Shown here: positions 1 through 9,851 of the stretch, piece after piece | Layout of the letters: each line of letters opens with the position of its first letter | Numbering within the stretch: the first letter of the stretch is position 1 | Assembly (NCBI RefSeq): GCF_000250675.2 | Contig: NC_018681.1 | Location: forward strand, 1,054,001-1,118,000 | Direction: 5' to 3' | Length of the DNA: 64,000 nucleotides | Source of the DNA: Nocardia brasiliensis ATCC 700358 | Lineage (GTDB): Bacteria; Actinomycetota; Actinomycetes; Mycobacteriales; Mycobacteriaceae | The notes under the pieces: model-generated | The model's database searches: none | What the model was told of the DNA's origin: nothing | What the model saw: only the letters and a program-made list of their open reading frames with translations | Program-made: the position numbers and the translations under genes

Positions 1-3000
1 GACGCGCTCACCGTGTCCGATCCGGAACAGCGTCGCCGGATCGTCGACGATATGGCACGGCTGGGTCTGATCTCCGACGTCGAGGCCGAGCGGCTGGCGC
101 AGCAACCGCCGGCACCGGAGCCCATAGCCGAGCCGGACGGTCCGCCACCTGCCGACGAATCGCTGTCGGACATGGCGGAACGCCTGGGCTTCGAACTGCC
201 CGATGACGATCCGGCGACGGTGCGCCGAACGATCGATGAGCAGGAATATCGCACCCTGCGCGAGGCCGCGGCGGTCGAAGGACTCGCGGACGCCTACCGG
301 CGCTTCAACGAGGAACAGACCCGGCCGTACACCAGAGAGGATGTGGTAGGCCAGGATTCGCGGCCTCCGCTCGATCCGGGCGAGAGCCGGAACCGGCCGC
401 CGGGTGAACTCGAGGGACCGGACGCGCGCCGGCGCGACGAAGACGACGCCGACTTCTACTTGGACGACGACGAATTCGACAAGGACGGCGCCGGTCACCG
501 CGCCACCCGGCAGGAACCCGATCCGGCCGGTCAACCCATCCCGTACGCCGACGAAGTCAGCTTCTTCGACGAGAACCCGATGGGCCGCTTCCTCAAGGAG
601 ATCAACGCGGCCTTCGACGGCATGCCGGGTGTGCAGAACTACACTCCCGTCGGCAACGGCGCGGACCCGCTCAAAGAGTGGGGCGATATCGGGCCGGACG
701 ACGACGAACTCGGTCGTGATCAGGGGCCGCGGGCCTACTTCGAGCATGCGCTGCGCCGCGACCAGCTCCGCGATGAATTGTCCACCTGGGCACAGACGTT
801 CGGTCTCGACATCGACTCCGTCACCATCCAGCGGATCGAAGAACTGCGGGCCGCGAATCAGGCGCGCGCCGACCGGCTGGCGGAGTTCGCCGATGCCGCC
901 GAGATCCGGCTGTATCCCGCGTCCGACGATCAGCCGCCCGTCGGACAGCCGTTCGGCGATCAGGTCGTGCGGATCCCGGTCGGCGAGGGCGTGCCCGATC
1001 GGCTCGTGGTCATCGACGGGCCACAGGACCGCGCCACCGCGCTGGCCAGGGTGCTCGCCGAGCATCCCGACCTCGCGCAGGCGGTGAATCGCGGTGAGGT
1101 GCAGGTCGATTTCCATAAGGCCCGGACGGATCGAAACGGTCGCATCCATCTCGAGCCGGTCGGCACCCCCGAGGTCTACCACCACCGGGAACGCGTCGAC
1201 GGCCGCGATCTGGCGGTAACCCTGTTGCGCGACAGCGACGGTCAGTGGCGGCCGGTGGTGCTCGACGACACCGACGCGCCCCGCACCGAGCCGGATCCCG
1301 TGGACACGTCGGAAGCTCCGCCGCGGCCCCGCCCGGAGATTCTCGCCGATCTGGTCGACGTGGCGAGAACACTCGGACTGCAACCCGACGCCCTGCATCC
1401 GGACCGGCTGGCGCAGACGATCGCGGATCTGAAGCTGGACAACGCCGTTCGCGCCGGACAGATCGAGGCACTGGCCGACTTCGCGCGGTCGATGAACGAT
1501 ATCGCGTCGTTCAACGACATCAGCGACGCGCGCAGCCAACTGGCCACGCGCCTCGGCATTCCCGAAGCCGAGCTGAGCCCGCAACGCCTCGCCGACGCGC
1601 TGACCGACAGTTCGTTCCGAAACGCGTTGCGCGCACAGCAGGTAGCCGACCTCGTGGCATATGCCAAGCAACTGCGCGATCTGGATCCCGCCGCTTTCGT
1701 CGCCGCGCGCGACCAATTGGCGAAGCGGCTCGGTGTCGAGCCGTCCGAGCTGTTTCCGCCGAAGTACAGCAAGAACGAGGCGGGCCGGCTGGTGCACGGC
1801 CTGGACTCGAACAGCCTCGATCCGAAGAAGCTCCGCAAGCTGTTCGCGCAGCTCGAGCGGGACGGCAAACAGGATCTGCTGAAGAACGCGCTCACCGAGT
1901 ACACGGGCGCGCTCATCCGGGTAGACCCCTACTCCGACGTACCGCGCGGCGACCTTTCCGCCGACCCGCGCGTCACCGGCGAACCGCCCATCCACGATCC
2001 CGAGGCGATCCACGCTCTGCGCGACATCATTCGCGACGCGATGCAGTCGGGTGATCCGCTCGACTTCGGGCAGACCCTCGCTGACCATCCCGGTCGGCAG
2101 GACGGCGACGGCACCTGGAATCGCGACAGCGACAACACGGGCGACCGGCCCGATCCCAACCGGGACTGGGCCCGGCTCGTCGGCGTGGACCTCGCCGATG
2201 CCGACGATGCCACCTTCCGCAAGGTGTACGAGGCCTATCGCGACGGCAAGATCGAAAAGCACGAGGGGCTCAACCCGCAAGAACTGGCCGCCGAAATCGC
2301 GAAGATGCGCGACGAGGTCCGCCAGCGGGCAGCACAGATCCGCGACCTCGCCGCGTTGGCCGAGGAGTTCTATGCTGCGCCGGAACAGCTTCCGGGTGGA
2401 GCGCAGCGCGGTCGGCCGGGTGACGGGCCGGGCACGCCGCTCGACGGGCCGGATGGGGATCCGCCCACGACCGCGCCGCCCGCCACCGATCCGCCGCCCC
2501 GTCAGCCGAGTTCCGGCGGCGCGGAGGTGCCGCCGGTCTCGCGTGATCAGCCGACAGCAGTCGATCCGAAGACGGAGGATTCGGATAGTTCTGTGCGGGA
2601 GCGCGATACCGAACCTGGTACGCGACGCGCTCCGGAACAGCGGTCGTTCGTCGAGGAAGTGCTGCGTCGCGAGACCGAGGCGTTGGACGAGGCGCTCCGG
2701 CACAACGAGGAGTGGGCGCAGCGCGAACATCAGCGCTTGATGGACGAGTTGGCGCAGCGCAGGCGCGACATAGCGGCGCGGTTCGACGCGGTCATCGATC
2801 GTGACGGTGCCGATGCTGGGCTTACGGACAAGACTGCAGCACCCGAGGCAGAGAACGGGATTGATCGCACGACGCCCATCCGGGACGGATCGTCGCCCGA
2901 GACGGACAGCGGTCGACCCACGAAGGAATCGCCGGTAGATCCGGTGCAACAGCCGGTTTCGGAGACGCCGACCGAAAACGCGCCGGAACGATCGTCGCGG

Positions 3001-5823
3001 ATCGATGCGGCGTTGGCGCGTGAGCTGGCAGCGTTGGACGAGTCGTACCGGCGGCACGCCGAGGAAGCCGACGCGGAATTGCAGCGGGTGCTCGATCAGC
3101 TCGAGCAGGTCGGGCGCGAACTGGACGAGCCGCTGCAAACCGCTGATCGCACGCCGGAATCCGAGCCGGTCGAACCGGTTTCGCGCATCGACGCCGCGCT
3201 GGCACGGGAGCTGGCGAAGGTCGATGAAGCGTATCGCCGCCATGCCGAATGGGCCGACACCGAACTCCGGCAGGTGCTCGACCGCCTCGAGCAGATCGGC
3301 CGTGAACTGGGTGTGCCTGACAGCCAACCGGATTCGGTCGACCCGCGCACGCGAATCGATGAAGCGTTGACGCGTGAGTTGACCGCACTCGACGAGTCGT
3401 ATCGGCGGCACGCTGAGGAAGCCGACGCGGAGTTGCAGCGGGTGCTGGATCGGCTCGAGCAGGTCGGTCGCGAGCTGAACGAGTCGCTGGATGCGCATGA
3501 GAGTGCGCCGGAACCTGATTCGAGTGCACGGATCGACGACACCCTGTCGCGGGAACTCGCCAAGGTAGACGAGGCCTACCGCCGCCACGCCGCAGCAGCC
3601 GATGCCCAGCTCCGACACACCCTCGACCGGCTCGACCGCATCCGCACCGACCTCGCAGCCCAGTCCGAACACCAGCGATTGATGGGCGACCTGGACGCCG
3701 CCCACCGCGAAATAGCCGACAAGTTCGCCGAACTCGAACAACGCGATACCAATGGGACCGCGTCGGCGGAAACGGGTGCCTCGCAGACGCGCAAGCCGGG
3801 AGCCCCGGACGAGTCTGCGCCGCAGCCGAGCACGGACACGCGCACAAACCGTGCAGACGATGACGATCCGCCGAAACCCCCTACACCCGAGGGCGATTCA
3901 CCCCGAATCCCGCAGCTACCCGGCCGCGCCCTGCGTTCCCACATCCCACACCCACCCCGGGACTACGAGTTCGAGTTCCCCGACCCCATCCACCCCACCC
4001 CGCTCCCATGGCCCGTCCCGGACCCCCAACCCCCGACACCGCCCACCCCTCCGACACCACCCGAACCCCCGACCCCACCGGTCACCCCACACCCGCCCAC
4101 ACCCCCACAGCCCCCACGCCCGCCGGCACCCCCACCTCCTGTCCCCCCGCAACCACCCACACCGCCGGTCCCACCAACCGTGCCCGTGCCGCCGGGTATC
4201 GCGACACCCCCGGATTTGCCGGTGCCGCCTGGGATTCCGGTCCCGCCGGATTTGCCGGTCCCGCCCGGGATTCCGGTCCCGCCGGGCTTGCCGGTCCCGC
4301 CCGGGATTCCGGTCCCGCCGGGCTTGCCGGTCCCGCCCGGGATTCCGGTCCCGCCGGGCTTGCCGGTCCCGCCCGGGATTCCGGTCCCGCCGGGCTTGCC
4401 GGTCCCGCCCGGCATCCCGGTACCGCCGGGCGTTCCCGTACCGCCGGGTATTCCGGTTCCGCCGGGTCCGCCAGTTCCGCCCGAGATTCCGGTTCCGCCG
4501 GGCTTGCCGATCCCGCCCGGTATTCCGGTGCCGCCGGGCGTTCCCGTGCCGCCTGGGATTCCGGTGCCGCCGGATCTGCCGGTCCCGCCGGGTATTCCGA
4601 TGCCGCCGGAGTTTCCGGCTCCGCCGAACGGACCGGTTCCGCCCGGGCTGCCGCCGAATCTGCCGACCCCGCCGGATCTGCCCGCCCCACCTGTGTTTCC
4701 GTTGCCGCCGGAGCCTTCAACGTCGCCTGTGCCGCCGAGCCTGCCCGTGCCGCCGGGGATTCCGGTACCCCCGGACCTGCCGGTTCCACCAGGTATCCCA
4801 ACGCCACCGCCGGAGCCGACTACGCCGAGCCCGCTGCCGCAGATTCCGGCCCCACCGCATTCGCCGACCTTGTCTGCCCAGCCAGAGTCCGCGGCGCAGC
4901 GGGACGCAGCGCAGCCGTCAACGCTGCCCGGGCAGGCACAGACTGCGGTACCGCCGAATTCGCTTCAGCTGCCGACCATGCCCGGTCAGCCAGAGTCGTC
5001 CATGCCGCCGGGCGCGGCACAGTCGCCGATTCCACTTGGGCAACCGCAGTTTTCGGCACCGCAGAGCGTGCCGCAGTTGCCGACGACCCCGGGCGCACCT
5101 GCACCGGATTTGTGGGTGCCGCCGCAGGACCCGACTCCGAACTCTGCCCCGCCGCCAGCCCAGCCGGGGCAGCCGCAAGACTCCGCTCCGCACGCGCCGG
5201 GTTCGTCGGCGCCGGGGAGTCAGGCAGGTCCATCGCAGGATGCGGTTCGGCCGAATGTTCCGGCTCCGCCGCAGGTTTCGCCCACTCCGCCAACCCCGTT
5301 GGGCCTGGATGCATCCCCGGCGCAGAGCGCACCACCGGCTCCTCCGTTCGTTCCGCCGATGGGCGGCGGTGCGCCGCCCGCCGGCGGCGGGCGCGGTGGT
5401 GGGTACGGGCGACGCTCGTACATCACTGAAAACTCCAGCAGCACAACAGTTGTGGTGCGTCCATATGTGGGTTACGGCGTCTTCGCCGAGTTCGAGCCTG
5501 CGACGGGGGCGCTCCGGGCGACTCCTGCGGGCGTGAGTCCGCTGGGGGGCGTATACGGCGATTTGGGTGACGTGCCGGTGGTGCTCTATCGGCATCAGGG
5601 CCGGTTGGGCTTACGAATCGGAAATCAGGACATCGATCTGGACGGACCCGTCGCCGTGGATTGGCGTCCTTTCGATCAGCGCACGACACGGTTCGTGGTC
5701 AGTGTCGGGGGCGCGGTCGCCGCAGATCTGCGGTACCGCTCGCTGCCCGCGGACATGGATCTGGGCCTGCTGGTCCGGGACGTCATCGCGGACGCACCTC
5801 GGCGCGCCGCCATCTTCGCCTGA
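1..5823 (+). CDS. Large ESX-associated multi-domain protein, paralogue of the 6502-aa protein (5' partial)
   Basis: The reading frame is open at base 1, so the start is probably upstream; the first in-window start is GTG at 13, giving 1936 aa. Order along the protein (counted from GTG 13): acidic helical N part; a short alpha/beta module (about 315-385) that recurs five times in the 6502-aa protein; helical repeats (about 445-585); coiled-coil repeats (about 870-1220), four of them starting R-I-D; a SHIPHPP signature at about 1309; a proline stalk of VPPGIP/VPPGLP-type units (about 1395-1540); a P/Q/A-rich stretch; and a C-terminal domain (about 1800-1936). SHIPHPP, stalk and C-terminal domain are shared with the 6502-aa protein, so the two are paralogues. 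No catalytic motif was recognised; a toxin domain could lie upstream. Role in secretion or toxin delivery is inferred. Confidence 0.75.
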   Translation, partial: DALTVSDPEQRRRIVDDMARLGLISDVEAERLAQQPPAPEPIAEPDGPPPADESLSDMAERLGFELPDDDPATVRRTIDEQEYRTLREAAAVEGLADAYRRFNEEQTRPYTREDVVGQDSRPPLDPGESRNRPPGELEGPDARRRDEDDADFYLDDDEFDKDGAGHRATRQEPDPAGQPIPYADEVSFFDENPMGRFLKEINAAFDGMPGVQNYTPVGNGADPLKEWGDIGPDDDELGRDQGPRAYFEHALRRDQLRDELSTWAQTFGLDIDSVTIQRIEELRAANQARADRLAEFADAAEIRLYPASDDQPPVGQPFGDQVVRIPVGEGVPDRLVVIDGPQDRATALARVLAEHPDLAQAVNRGEVQVDFHKARTDRNGRIHLEPVGTPEVYHHRERVDGRDLAVTLLRDSDGQWRPVVLDDTDAPRTEPDPVDTSEAPPRPRPEILADLVDVARTLGLQPDALHPDRLAQTIADLKLDNAVRAGQIEALADFARSMNDIASFNDISDARSQLATRLGIPEAELSPQRLADALTDSSFRNALRAQQVADLVAYAKQLRDLDPAAFVAARDQLAKRLGVEPSELFPPKYSKNEAGRLVHGLDSNSLDPKKLRKLFAQLERDGKQDLLKNALTEYTGALIRVDPYSDVPRGDLSADPRVTGEPPIHDPEAIHALRDIIRDAMQSGDPLDFGQTLADHPGRQDGDGTWNRDSDNTGDRPDPNRDWARLVGVDLADADDATFRKVYEAYRDGKIEKHEGLNPQELAAEIAKMRDEVRQRAAQIRDLAALAEEFYAAPEQLPGGAQRGRPGDGPGTPLDGPDGDPPTTAPPATDPPPRQPSSGGAEVPPVSRDQPTAVDPKTEDSDSSVRERDTEPGTRRAPEQRSFVEEVLRRETEALDEALRHNEEWAQREHQRLMDELAQRRRDIAARFDAVIDRDGADAGLTDKTAAPEAENGIDRTTPIRDGSSPETDSGRPTKESPVDPVQQPVSETPTENAPERSSRIDAALARELAALDESYRRHAEEADAELQRVLDQLEQVGRELDEPLQTADRTPESEPVEPVSRIDAALARELAKVDEAYRRHAEWADTELRQVLDRLEQIGRELGVPDSQPDSVDPRTRIDEALTRELTALDESYRRHAEEADAELQRVLDRLEQVGRELNESLDAHESAPEPDSSARIDDTLSRELAKVDEAYRRHAAAADAQLRHTLDRLDRIRTDLAAQSEHQRLMGDLDAAHREIADKFAELEQRDTNGTASAETGASQTRKPGAPDESAPQPSTDTRTNRADDDDPPKPPTPEGDSPRIPQLPGRALRSHIPHPPRDYEFEFPDPIHPTPLPWPVPDPQPPTPPTPPTPPEPPTPPVTPHPPTPPQPPRPPAPPPPVPPQPPTPPVPPTVPVPPGIATPPDLPVPPGIPVPPDLPVPPGIPVPPGLPVPPGIPVPPGLPVPPGIPVPPGLPVPPGIPVPPGLPVPPGIPVPPGVPVPPGIPVPPGPPVPPEIPVPPGLPIPPGIPVPPGVPVPPGIPVPPDLPVPPGIPMPPEFPAPPNGPVPPGLPPNLPTPPDLPAPPVFPLPPEPSTSPVPPSLPVPPGIPVPPDLPVPPGIPTPPPEPTTPSPLPQIPAPPHSPTLSAQPESAAQRDAAQPSTLPGQAQTAVPPNSLQLPTMPGQPESSMPPGAAQSPIPLGQPQFSAPQSVPQLPTTPGAPAPDLWVPPQDPTPNSAPPPAQPGQPQDSAPHAPGSSAPGSQAGPSQDAVRPNVPAPPQVSPTPPTPLGLDASPAQSAPPAPPFVPPMGGGAPPAGGGRGGGYGRRSYITENSSSTTVVVRPYVGYGVFAEFEPATGALRATPAGVSPLGGVYGDLGDVPVVLYRHQGRLGLRIGNQDIDLDGPVAVDWRPFDQRTTRFVVSVGGAVAADLRYRSLPADMDLGLLVRDVIADAPRRAAIFA
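2998..3665 (+). repeat. Four degenerate coiled-coil coding repeats
   Basis: Units start at 2998, 3184, 3352 and 3529 (spacings 186, 168 and 177 nt). Each encodes about 46 residues beginning R-I-D and containing E-L-A..D-E-.-Y-R-R-H-A followed by L-D-.-L-.-.-I/V heptads. Units 1 and 3 resemble each other most (ALDESYRRHAEEADAELQ), as do units 2 and 4 (KVDEAYRRHA), which suggests duplication of a two-unit block. Confidence 0.85.
4195..4620 (+). repeat. Proline-rich VPPG-I/L-P coding repeat
   Basis: About 24 units of 18 nt encode hexapeptides such as VPPGIP, VPPGLP and VPPDLP. Between about 4270 and 4410 a 36-nt double unit is repeated almost without change. The product is an extended polyproline-type stalk before the C-terminal domain. 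Confidence 0.9.
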
Positions 5824-5934
5824 TCGCGTACCCCCTGTGCTACGACACAGCAGGTGAGCGCCGGTTTTGTGCACTACGCCCGATCGAAACGGCGGTGATT
5901 GCCAGGGGTGCGAACCACTTGGTTCACTGGACAG

Positions 5935-6900
5935 ATGATCAATGGCGATCCGCTGTCCCTACCCAGTCGCGGCACGATCTGGGCGCTGCAATCCACCCTG
6001 CGCCCGCTCGGTGCGCGCCTGCCCGCGAACCGCCTCGGTGTGGCCGGTGCGCGACTGGGTTTGGCCCTCGCCTGCCAGCTCTGGTTCGACCGCATGTTGC
6101 CGACCACGTCGGTGGACGTCACCACCCCGCGCGGCCGGACGGCGGGGGAGTGGGTCGGTGTGCCGCCGCGACCGGGGCGCGCCCTCATCTACTACCTGCA
6201 CGGCAGCGGATACGTCGGATGCAGCCCGGCCACGCATCGCGGTCTGGTGTCCGAGCTGGCCCGCCGTCTGGACCGTCCAGCGTTCACCCTGCGCTACCGG
6301 CGCGCCCCGGAACACCGCTTCCCCGCCGCGCACGACGATGTGCTGAACGGCTACCGCTGGCTGCTCGACCAAGGGCATGCGGCGGAAGACATTGTGCTGA
6401 TGGGTGATTCGGCGGGCGGCCATATGGCGCTCGGCCTGTGTGGGCAATTGCGCGAACTGGGCTTGCCGCAGCCGAAGGCGCTGATCGGCTTCTCCGCGCT
6501 GGTGGACGCGACGTGGTCGCTGGCGCGGGCCCGCCGCGCGGAGGTGGACGACGCCTTCATGACTCTCGGTCTGGCTCGCCGCATGACCGGCCTTTACTAC
6601 GGCACAACGCATTTCGAAGACCCCCGCATGGACGTGGCCGCCCACGTCGGCCCCGACCTACCGCCCATGCTCCTCCAAGCAGGCGGCAGCGAAATGCTCA
6701 GTGCCGACGCCGAGCACTACGGCACCGCGCAGCGGGCCGCGGGCGGTCACTGCGAGGTCCAGCTGTGGCCCGGCATGTTCCATGTGTTCCAGGTCGGCCA
6801 CCGATTCCTGCCGGAAGCCCGTGCGGCTCTCGACGCGGTCGAGAAATTCGTCGCCGAGGTGGAGAATCCGCAGGTCACCCGGGGTCCGCGCACCGCGTGA
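5935..6900 (+). CDS. Alpha/beta hydrolase of the hormone-sensitive lipase type
   Basis: Predicted carboxylesterase/lipase-type serine hydrolase of about 321 aa. The oxyanion-hole motif reads HGSGY near residue 80 (family norm HGGG), the nucleophile elbow is GDSAGG near residue 150, and a late H in WPGMFHVF supplies the catalytic histidine. R-Y-R-.-A-P-E-H-R-F-P-A-A is the usual alpha/beta-hydrolase-3 signature. ATG 5935 (MINGDPLSLP) is preferred to upstream GTG 5908 or TTG 5899. It lies between the first large gene and the immunity-like genes, and nothing ties it to toxin biology. Substrate unknown. Confidence 0.88.
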   Translation: MINGDPLSLPSRGTIWALQSTLRPLGARLPANRLGVAGARLGLALACQLWFDRMLPTTSVDVTTPRGRTAGEWVGVPPRPGRALIYYLHGSGYVGCSPATHRGLVSELARRLDRPAFTLRYRRAPEHRFPAAHDDVLNGYRWLLDQGHAAEDIVLMGDSAGGHMALGLCGQLRELGLPQPKALIGFSALVDATWSLARARRAEVDDAFMTLGLARRMTGLYYGTTHFEDPRMDVAAHVGPDLPPMLLQAGGSEMLSADAEHYGTAQRAAGGHCEVQLWPGMFHVFQVGHRFLPEARAALDAVEKFVAEVENPQVTRGPRTA

Positions 6901-7004
6901 ACGGGACCGCGGCGAGTGCCGGGCACTGTTGTGTCCGGCTACCCGTTGTGGCACAGTCGAGCGCGCAGAAACACGAGGTCCGACGGGGCAACTAGGGTGA
7001 TCGC

Positions 7005-7493
7005 ATGACGGAATGGCGCGCGCTGACCGACGAGGAGATCGTCGACCTGGCCACTCGGCTGCGTTCGGTGCAGTGGTCGTGGCGGGTGGCGGACGCGGCC
7101 GAACTGGCTGCGGAGTTCGGGTGGAAGGTGGTGCTCGCCAAGCCCGAATGGGCGATGCTCGACACCGGTTTCGGCATGGGCAGTGGCCGGATCGCCGGTT
7201 CGGACGGCGCGGCCGAGTACATCACGGCCAAGGTCGCCGGTCCCGCCTCCGACGACGCGGCGGGGCACGCGCAGTCGCGCGACGCGTTCGCCCAGCTGGG
7301 TGCCGCGCTGACGGGTGCGCTCGGCGACCCGACCGATCGAAAGCCGGGAGCCTCGGCCGAGATCCGTTGGGCCGGTACGGAAACGACTGTGGTGCTGAAG
7401 GATGTCGAAACCGCGGTTCAGCTTTCGCTGATCAACAACGCCAAGCTCGCGCTGCGCGATCAGGCTGTCGAACTCGAAGGGCAAGAGTTTTGA
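7005..7493 (+). CDS. DUF6301-like small protein
   Basis: 162 aa, soluble, no signal peptide or membrane segment. The pattern (W-R-A-L near the start, a V-Q-W-.-W motif around 24-30, a central L-.-T-G-F-G-M-G) recalls the DUF6301 family of actinobacteria; this is from memory and not verified. It overlaps the next gene by 4 nt (TTGA), so the two are probably translated together. Position beside a TY-Chap-like protein and immunity genes suggests an accessory or immunity role. Function unknown. Confidence 0.75.
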   Translation: MTEWRALTDEEIVDLATRLRSVQWSWRVADAAELAAEFGWKVVLAKPEWAMLDTGFGMGSGRIAGSDGAAEYITAKVAGPASDDAAGHAQSRDAFAQLGAALTGALGDPTDRKPGASAEIRWAGTETTVVLKDVETAVQLSLINNAKLALRDQAVELEGQEF

Positions 7494-7939
7494 CCGGGTG
7501 GGATGAGTTCGCGGCCGGGCTGGCCGAGGAATTGGCGGCGCTGCCGGAGGGCGCGATCGTGAAGGTCATCCAGTCCAGTTCGACCTCGGAGGTCGGTCCG
7601 TACGCCCAGTTCCTGCAAACCGCGGACAGGGTGTGGGCCGAGCTCGTCAGCGACAAATGGCTGAATTCCGCCGCGCAGGCAGGCGCGGCGGGCAACGATC
7701 TGATCGCGGGCGCGGGCTGGCAGCTGCCCGATTTCCAGCACGGCGACAACTGGTGGATCGAGTTGCCCTGGCCGATCCGAACCGCCGACTACGCGCGGCT
7801 GGCGACGATGGTGGTGGTCGGACTGCGCGACGCACTGCATGTTCCGGCGCCCACGGATCTGGTTTATCGGGCCTGGAACGAGAACACCGGCAACACCCCG
7901 TTGGAACTGCCCGCTCTGGGCCTGTCCCGCGCTGGATGA
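7490..7939 (+). CDS. TY-Chap-like (YbjN-related) putative secretion chaperone
   Basis: 149 aa. It starts at TTG 7490, overlapping the TGA of the previous gene; no in-frame ATG or GTG gives a better start, and the similarity begins at once (W-D-E-F-A-.-G-L). The sequence W..FA..L...L..L, then I-V-K-V-I and P-Y-A-Q-F, followed by A-E-L-V-S-.-.-W-L, fits the N-terminal TY-Chap fold described for proteins accompanying polymorphic toxins and type VII substrates. A chaperone or immunity role follows from the family and the context. The non-ATG start should be confirmed. Confidence 0.65.
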   Translation: MTGWDEFAAGLAEELAALPEGAIVKVIQSSSTSEVGPYAQFLQTADRVWAELVSDKWLNSAAQAGAAGNDLIAGAGWQLPDFQHGDNWWIELPWPIRTADYARLATMVVVGLRDALHVPAPTDLVYRAWNENTGNTPLELPALGLSRAG

Positions 7940-8063
7940 GTCGTCGCGGCGGGTGGCGCGATATTCGCCGCTCGCCATCGTGCCCGCTGTGCCAGGATGA
8001 ATTCGTGCGGCCGTCCCCGGGGCCGGCCGGTGTCCGTGTGCCAGACGAGGAGAGTTCCGCGAC

Positions 8064-9848
8064 GTGACCAGACCAGACGACGAGGCTCCGCAGGACAAGC
8101 CCCGCGCCGAATCGGCTACGGATCGCGAGCAATCCGACGTGTCTTCGCCCACCTCCCCGGCCCGGTCCGCGGAAACGTCGGCCGAGCAGGACGCCTTCAT
8201 GCGCCGCTACTTGAAGACGGTAATGCGTCGAGCGCCTGAGGAGCCTGCCCCGGCGGGTGCAGCCGCGGCCGACGACGAAGCCGCGGGTGCGGAATTCATG
8301 CGCCAATTCTTCGCCTCGCTGTCGTCCGAGTCGGACTCGGACTCGGACGAAACCGTGGCCGAACTGCTCGAAGGTGTCGGCGTCGAACTGCCGGACGGCG
8401 ACGACCCCGACGTGGGTTTCACGCTGATGGGCGCGGCACCGCAGACCGAGGACGTCGCCGAACGGACCAGTGCGATCAGCCACCAGGTCGCCCGTGAACT
8501 CGGCGCGGCCGGTCCGGAAGGGTGGACCCGGCTGGAGGCGACCTTCGCGATGGCGGTGGGCGCCGAGGTGGCACTGGTCGTCTTCACCGACGAGGAGGGG
8601 CGGGTCGCGCGCGCCTTCCCGCCCGAGGACGTGCTGGCGCTCATCCGGGAACACCGGCACTTGTCGGCACAGCTCAGTGACGGCCCCTGGTGGCGCTATC
8701 TGCTCACCCTGACCAACTCCGGTCAGGTCGAGGTCGATTACGACTACGGTGACGAGCCGTTCCCGGACGACCAGCTGTTCGCGCCGGAGATCTACCGTGC
8801 CGACCTCGAGGTGTATCCCCGTGCGGCGCTGCCGATTTGGCTCGCCGCGTATCTCGGGCACGGCGATCGCCAGTCCCGTACCCCGCGGGACGCGGCCGTG
8901 CAGGCGCGGGCGGATCGGGATACCGGCAGGCGCGGTGTGCTGTCCGAACACGACTTCCCGGCCTTCCCGCTGATGGCCGCCCGCTGGGGTGTGATCGCCG
9001 CGGCGTTCGTCGCCGCCGGCTCCGAACTCGGCCCGCGGGTGCTGCCCTCGATGAGCTGGTTCGAGGGGCTCAAGCGCAGCGGTTCCACGCTGTATTCGCT
9101 GCCCGGCGGCCGAGCCGTCCTGTCCGGCGGCGTGTGGAACGCGCCCGCCCTGGCCCGGGCCTACAACGACGGTGAGCCGATGCCGCAGCTGTATGCGGGC
9201 GCCCCGGAGTGGATCGCCAACCCGGTGCTGAACGCTCGGGTGGCGGGTGGCCTGCTGTCGTTCTGCTACTGGTGGGAAGGCGGCAACTGGTACCGCGGGG
9301 AGTCGCCGATCGCGGACGAGCTGAGTGACGCCGTGCCCGGGATGTGGACCTCGGAAACCGTCGTCGACATCGTCTGCGGAGTGCTCGGCGACGAGGTGAC
9401 CGAACGGCAGCGCGCGGCCGCCGCGACCCTGGTGTCGGCCGCCGAGATCGGGATCGTCACCCGCGCCACCCTGGTCGACGTGTTCGGCGACGACGGCGCG
9501 TTCGACGTGGACAGCGCCTTTTTCCAGCTCGCCATGGCCGGCGCGACGATGACGCTGCCCGAGCCGATGCCGCAGGAGGACGCGCTGGCTCGAGTGCGGC
9601 AGTTCGTCATCGACAGCGGAATGAACACCGCGCGCTATCCGCTGTCGGATCTGCGGGCGGAGCGGATCAGCGTCGGCTGGATGGTTTACGTGCCGACCAA
9701 ACCGGACGAGATCGCGATCGGCCGGGCGATCTTCTATATCGCCGACGACGGCGTGCTCGAGCAGTCCTCGTCGTCGGTGGCACCGTCGATCTTTATCGCG
9801 GAGTTCGAGGAAAGATTCCAACGACGGCACAGCGCGGTGGAGGCCTGA
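8064..9848 (+). CDS. Two-domain putative immunity protein (YezG/DUF600-like and YrhB/Imm35-like)
   Basis: 594 aa, GTG start at 8064 behind GAGGAGAG. The first ~105 residues are acidic and low-complexity. Residues about 140-260 (a G-W-T-R-L motif, then G-P-W-W-R-Y-L-L-T-L, then V-D-Y-D-Y-G-D) resemble the DUF600/YezG immunity fold. The last ~90 residues (V-G-W-M-V-Y-V-P, then A-D-D-G-V-L-E-Q, then I-A-E-F-E-E-R-F) resemble YrhB-type Imm35 proteins. The middle is unassigned. No secretion signal, as expected for a cytoplasmic immunity protein. It is followed after 3 nt by a MORN-type antitoxin gene. The target is unknown; the flanking multi-toxin proteins are the obvious candidates. Confidence 0.7.
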   Translation: MTRPDDEAPQDKPRAESATDREQSDVSSPTSPARSAETSAEQDAFMRRYLKTVMRRAPEEPAPAGAAAADDEAAGAEFMRQFFASLSSESDSDSDETVAELLEGVGVELPDGDDPDVGFTLMGAAPQTEDVAERTSAISHQVARELGAAGPEGWTRLEATFAMAVGAEVALVVFTDEEGRVARAFPPEDVLALIREHRHLSAQLSDGPWWRYLLTLTNSGQVEVDYDYGDEPFPDDQLFAPEIYRADLEVYPRAALPIWLAAYLGHGDRQSRTPRDAAVQARADRDTGRRGVLSEHDFPAFPLMAARWGVIAAAFVAAGSELGPRVLPSMSWFEGLKRSGSTLYSLPGGRAVLSGGVWNAPALARAYNDGEPMPQLYAGAPEWIANPVLNARVAGGLLSFCYWWEGGNWYRGESPIADELSDAVPGMWTSETVVDIVCGVLGDEVTERQRAAAATLVSAAEIGIVTRATLVDVFGDDGAFDVDSAFFQLAMAGATMTLPEPMPQEDALARVRQFVIDSGMNTARYPLSDLRAERISVGWMVYVPTKPDEIAIGRAIFYIADDGVLEQSSSSVAPSIFIAEFEERFQRRHSAVEA

Positions 9849-9851
9849 GCG

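Noticed and set aside
5835..5850. CTGTG/CACAG hairpin after the first large gene as terminator
   Set aside because: Only a 5-bp stem and no T-tract.
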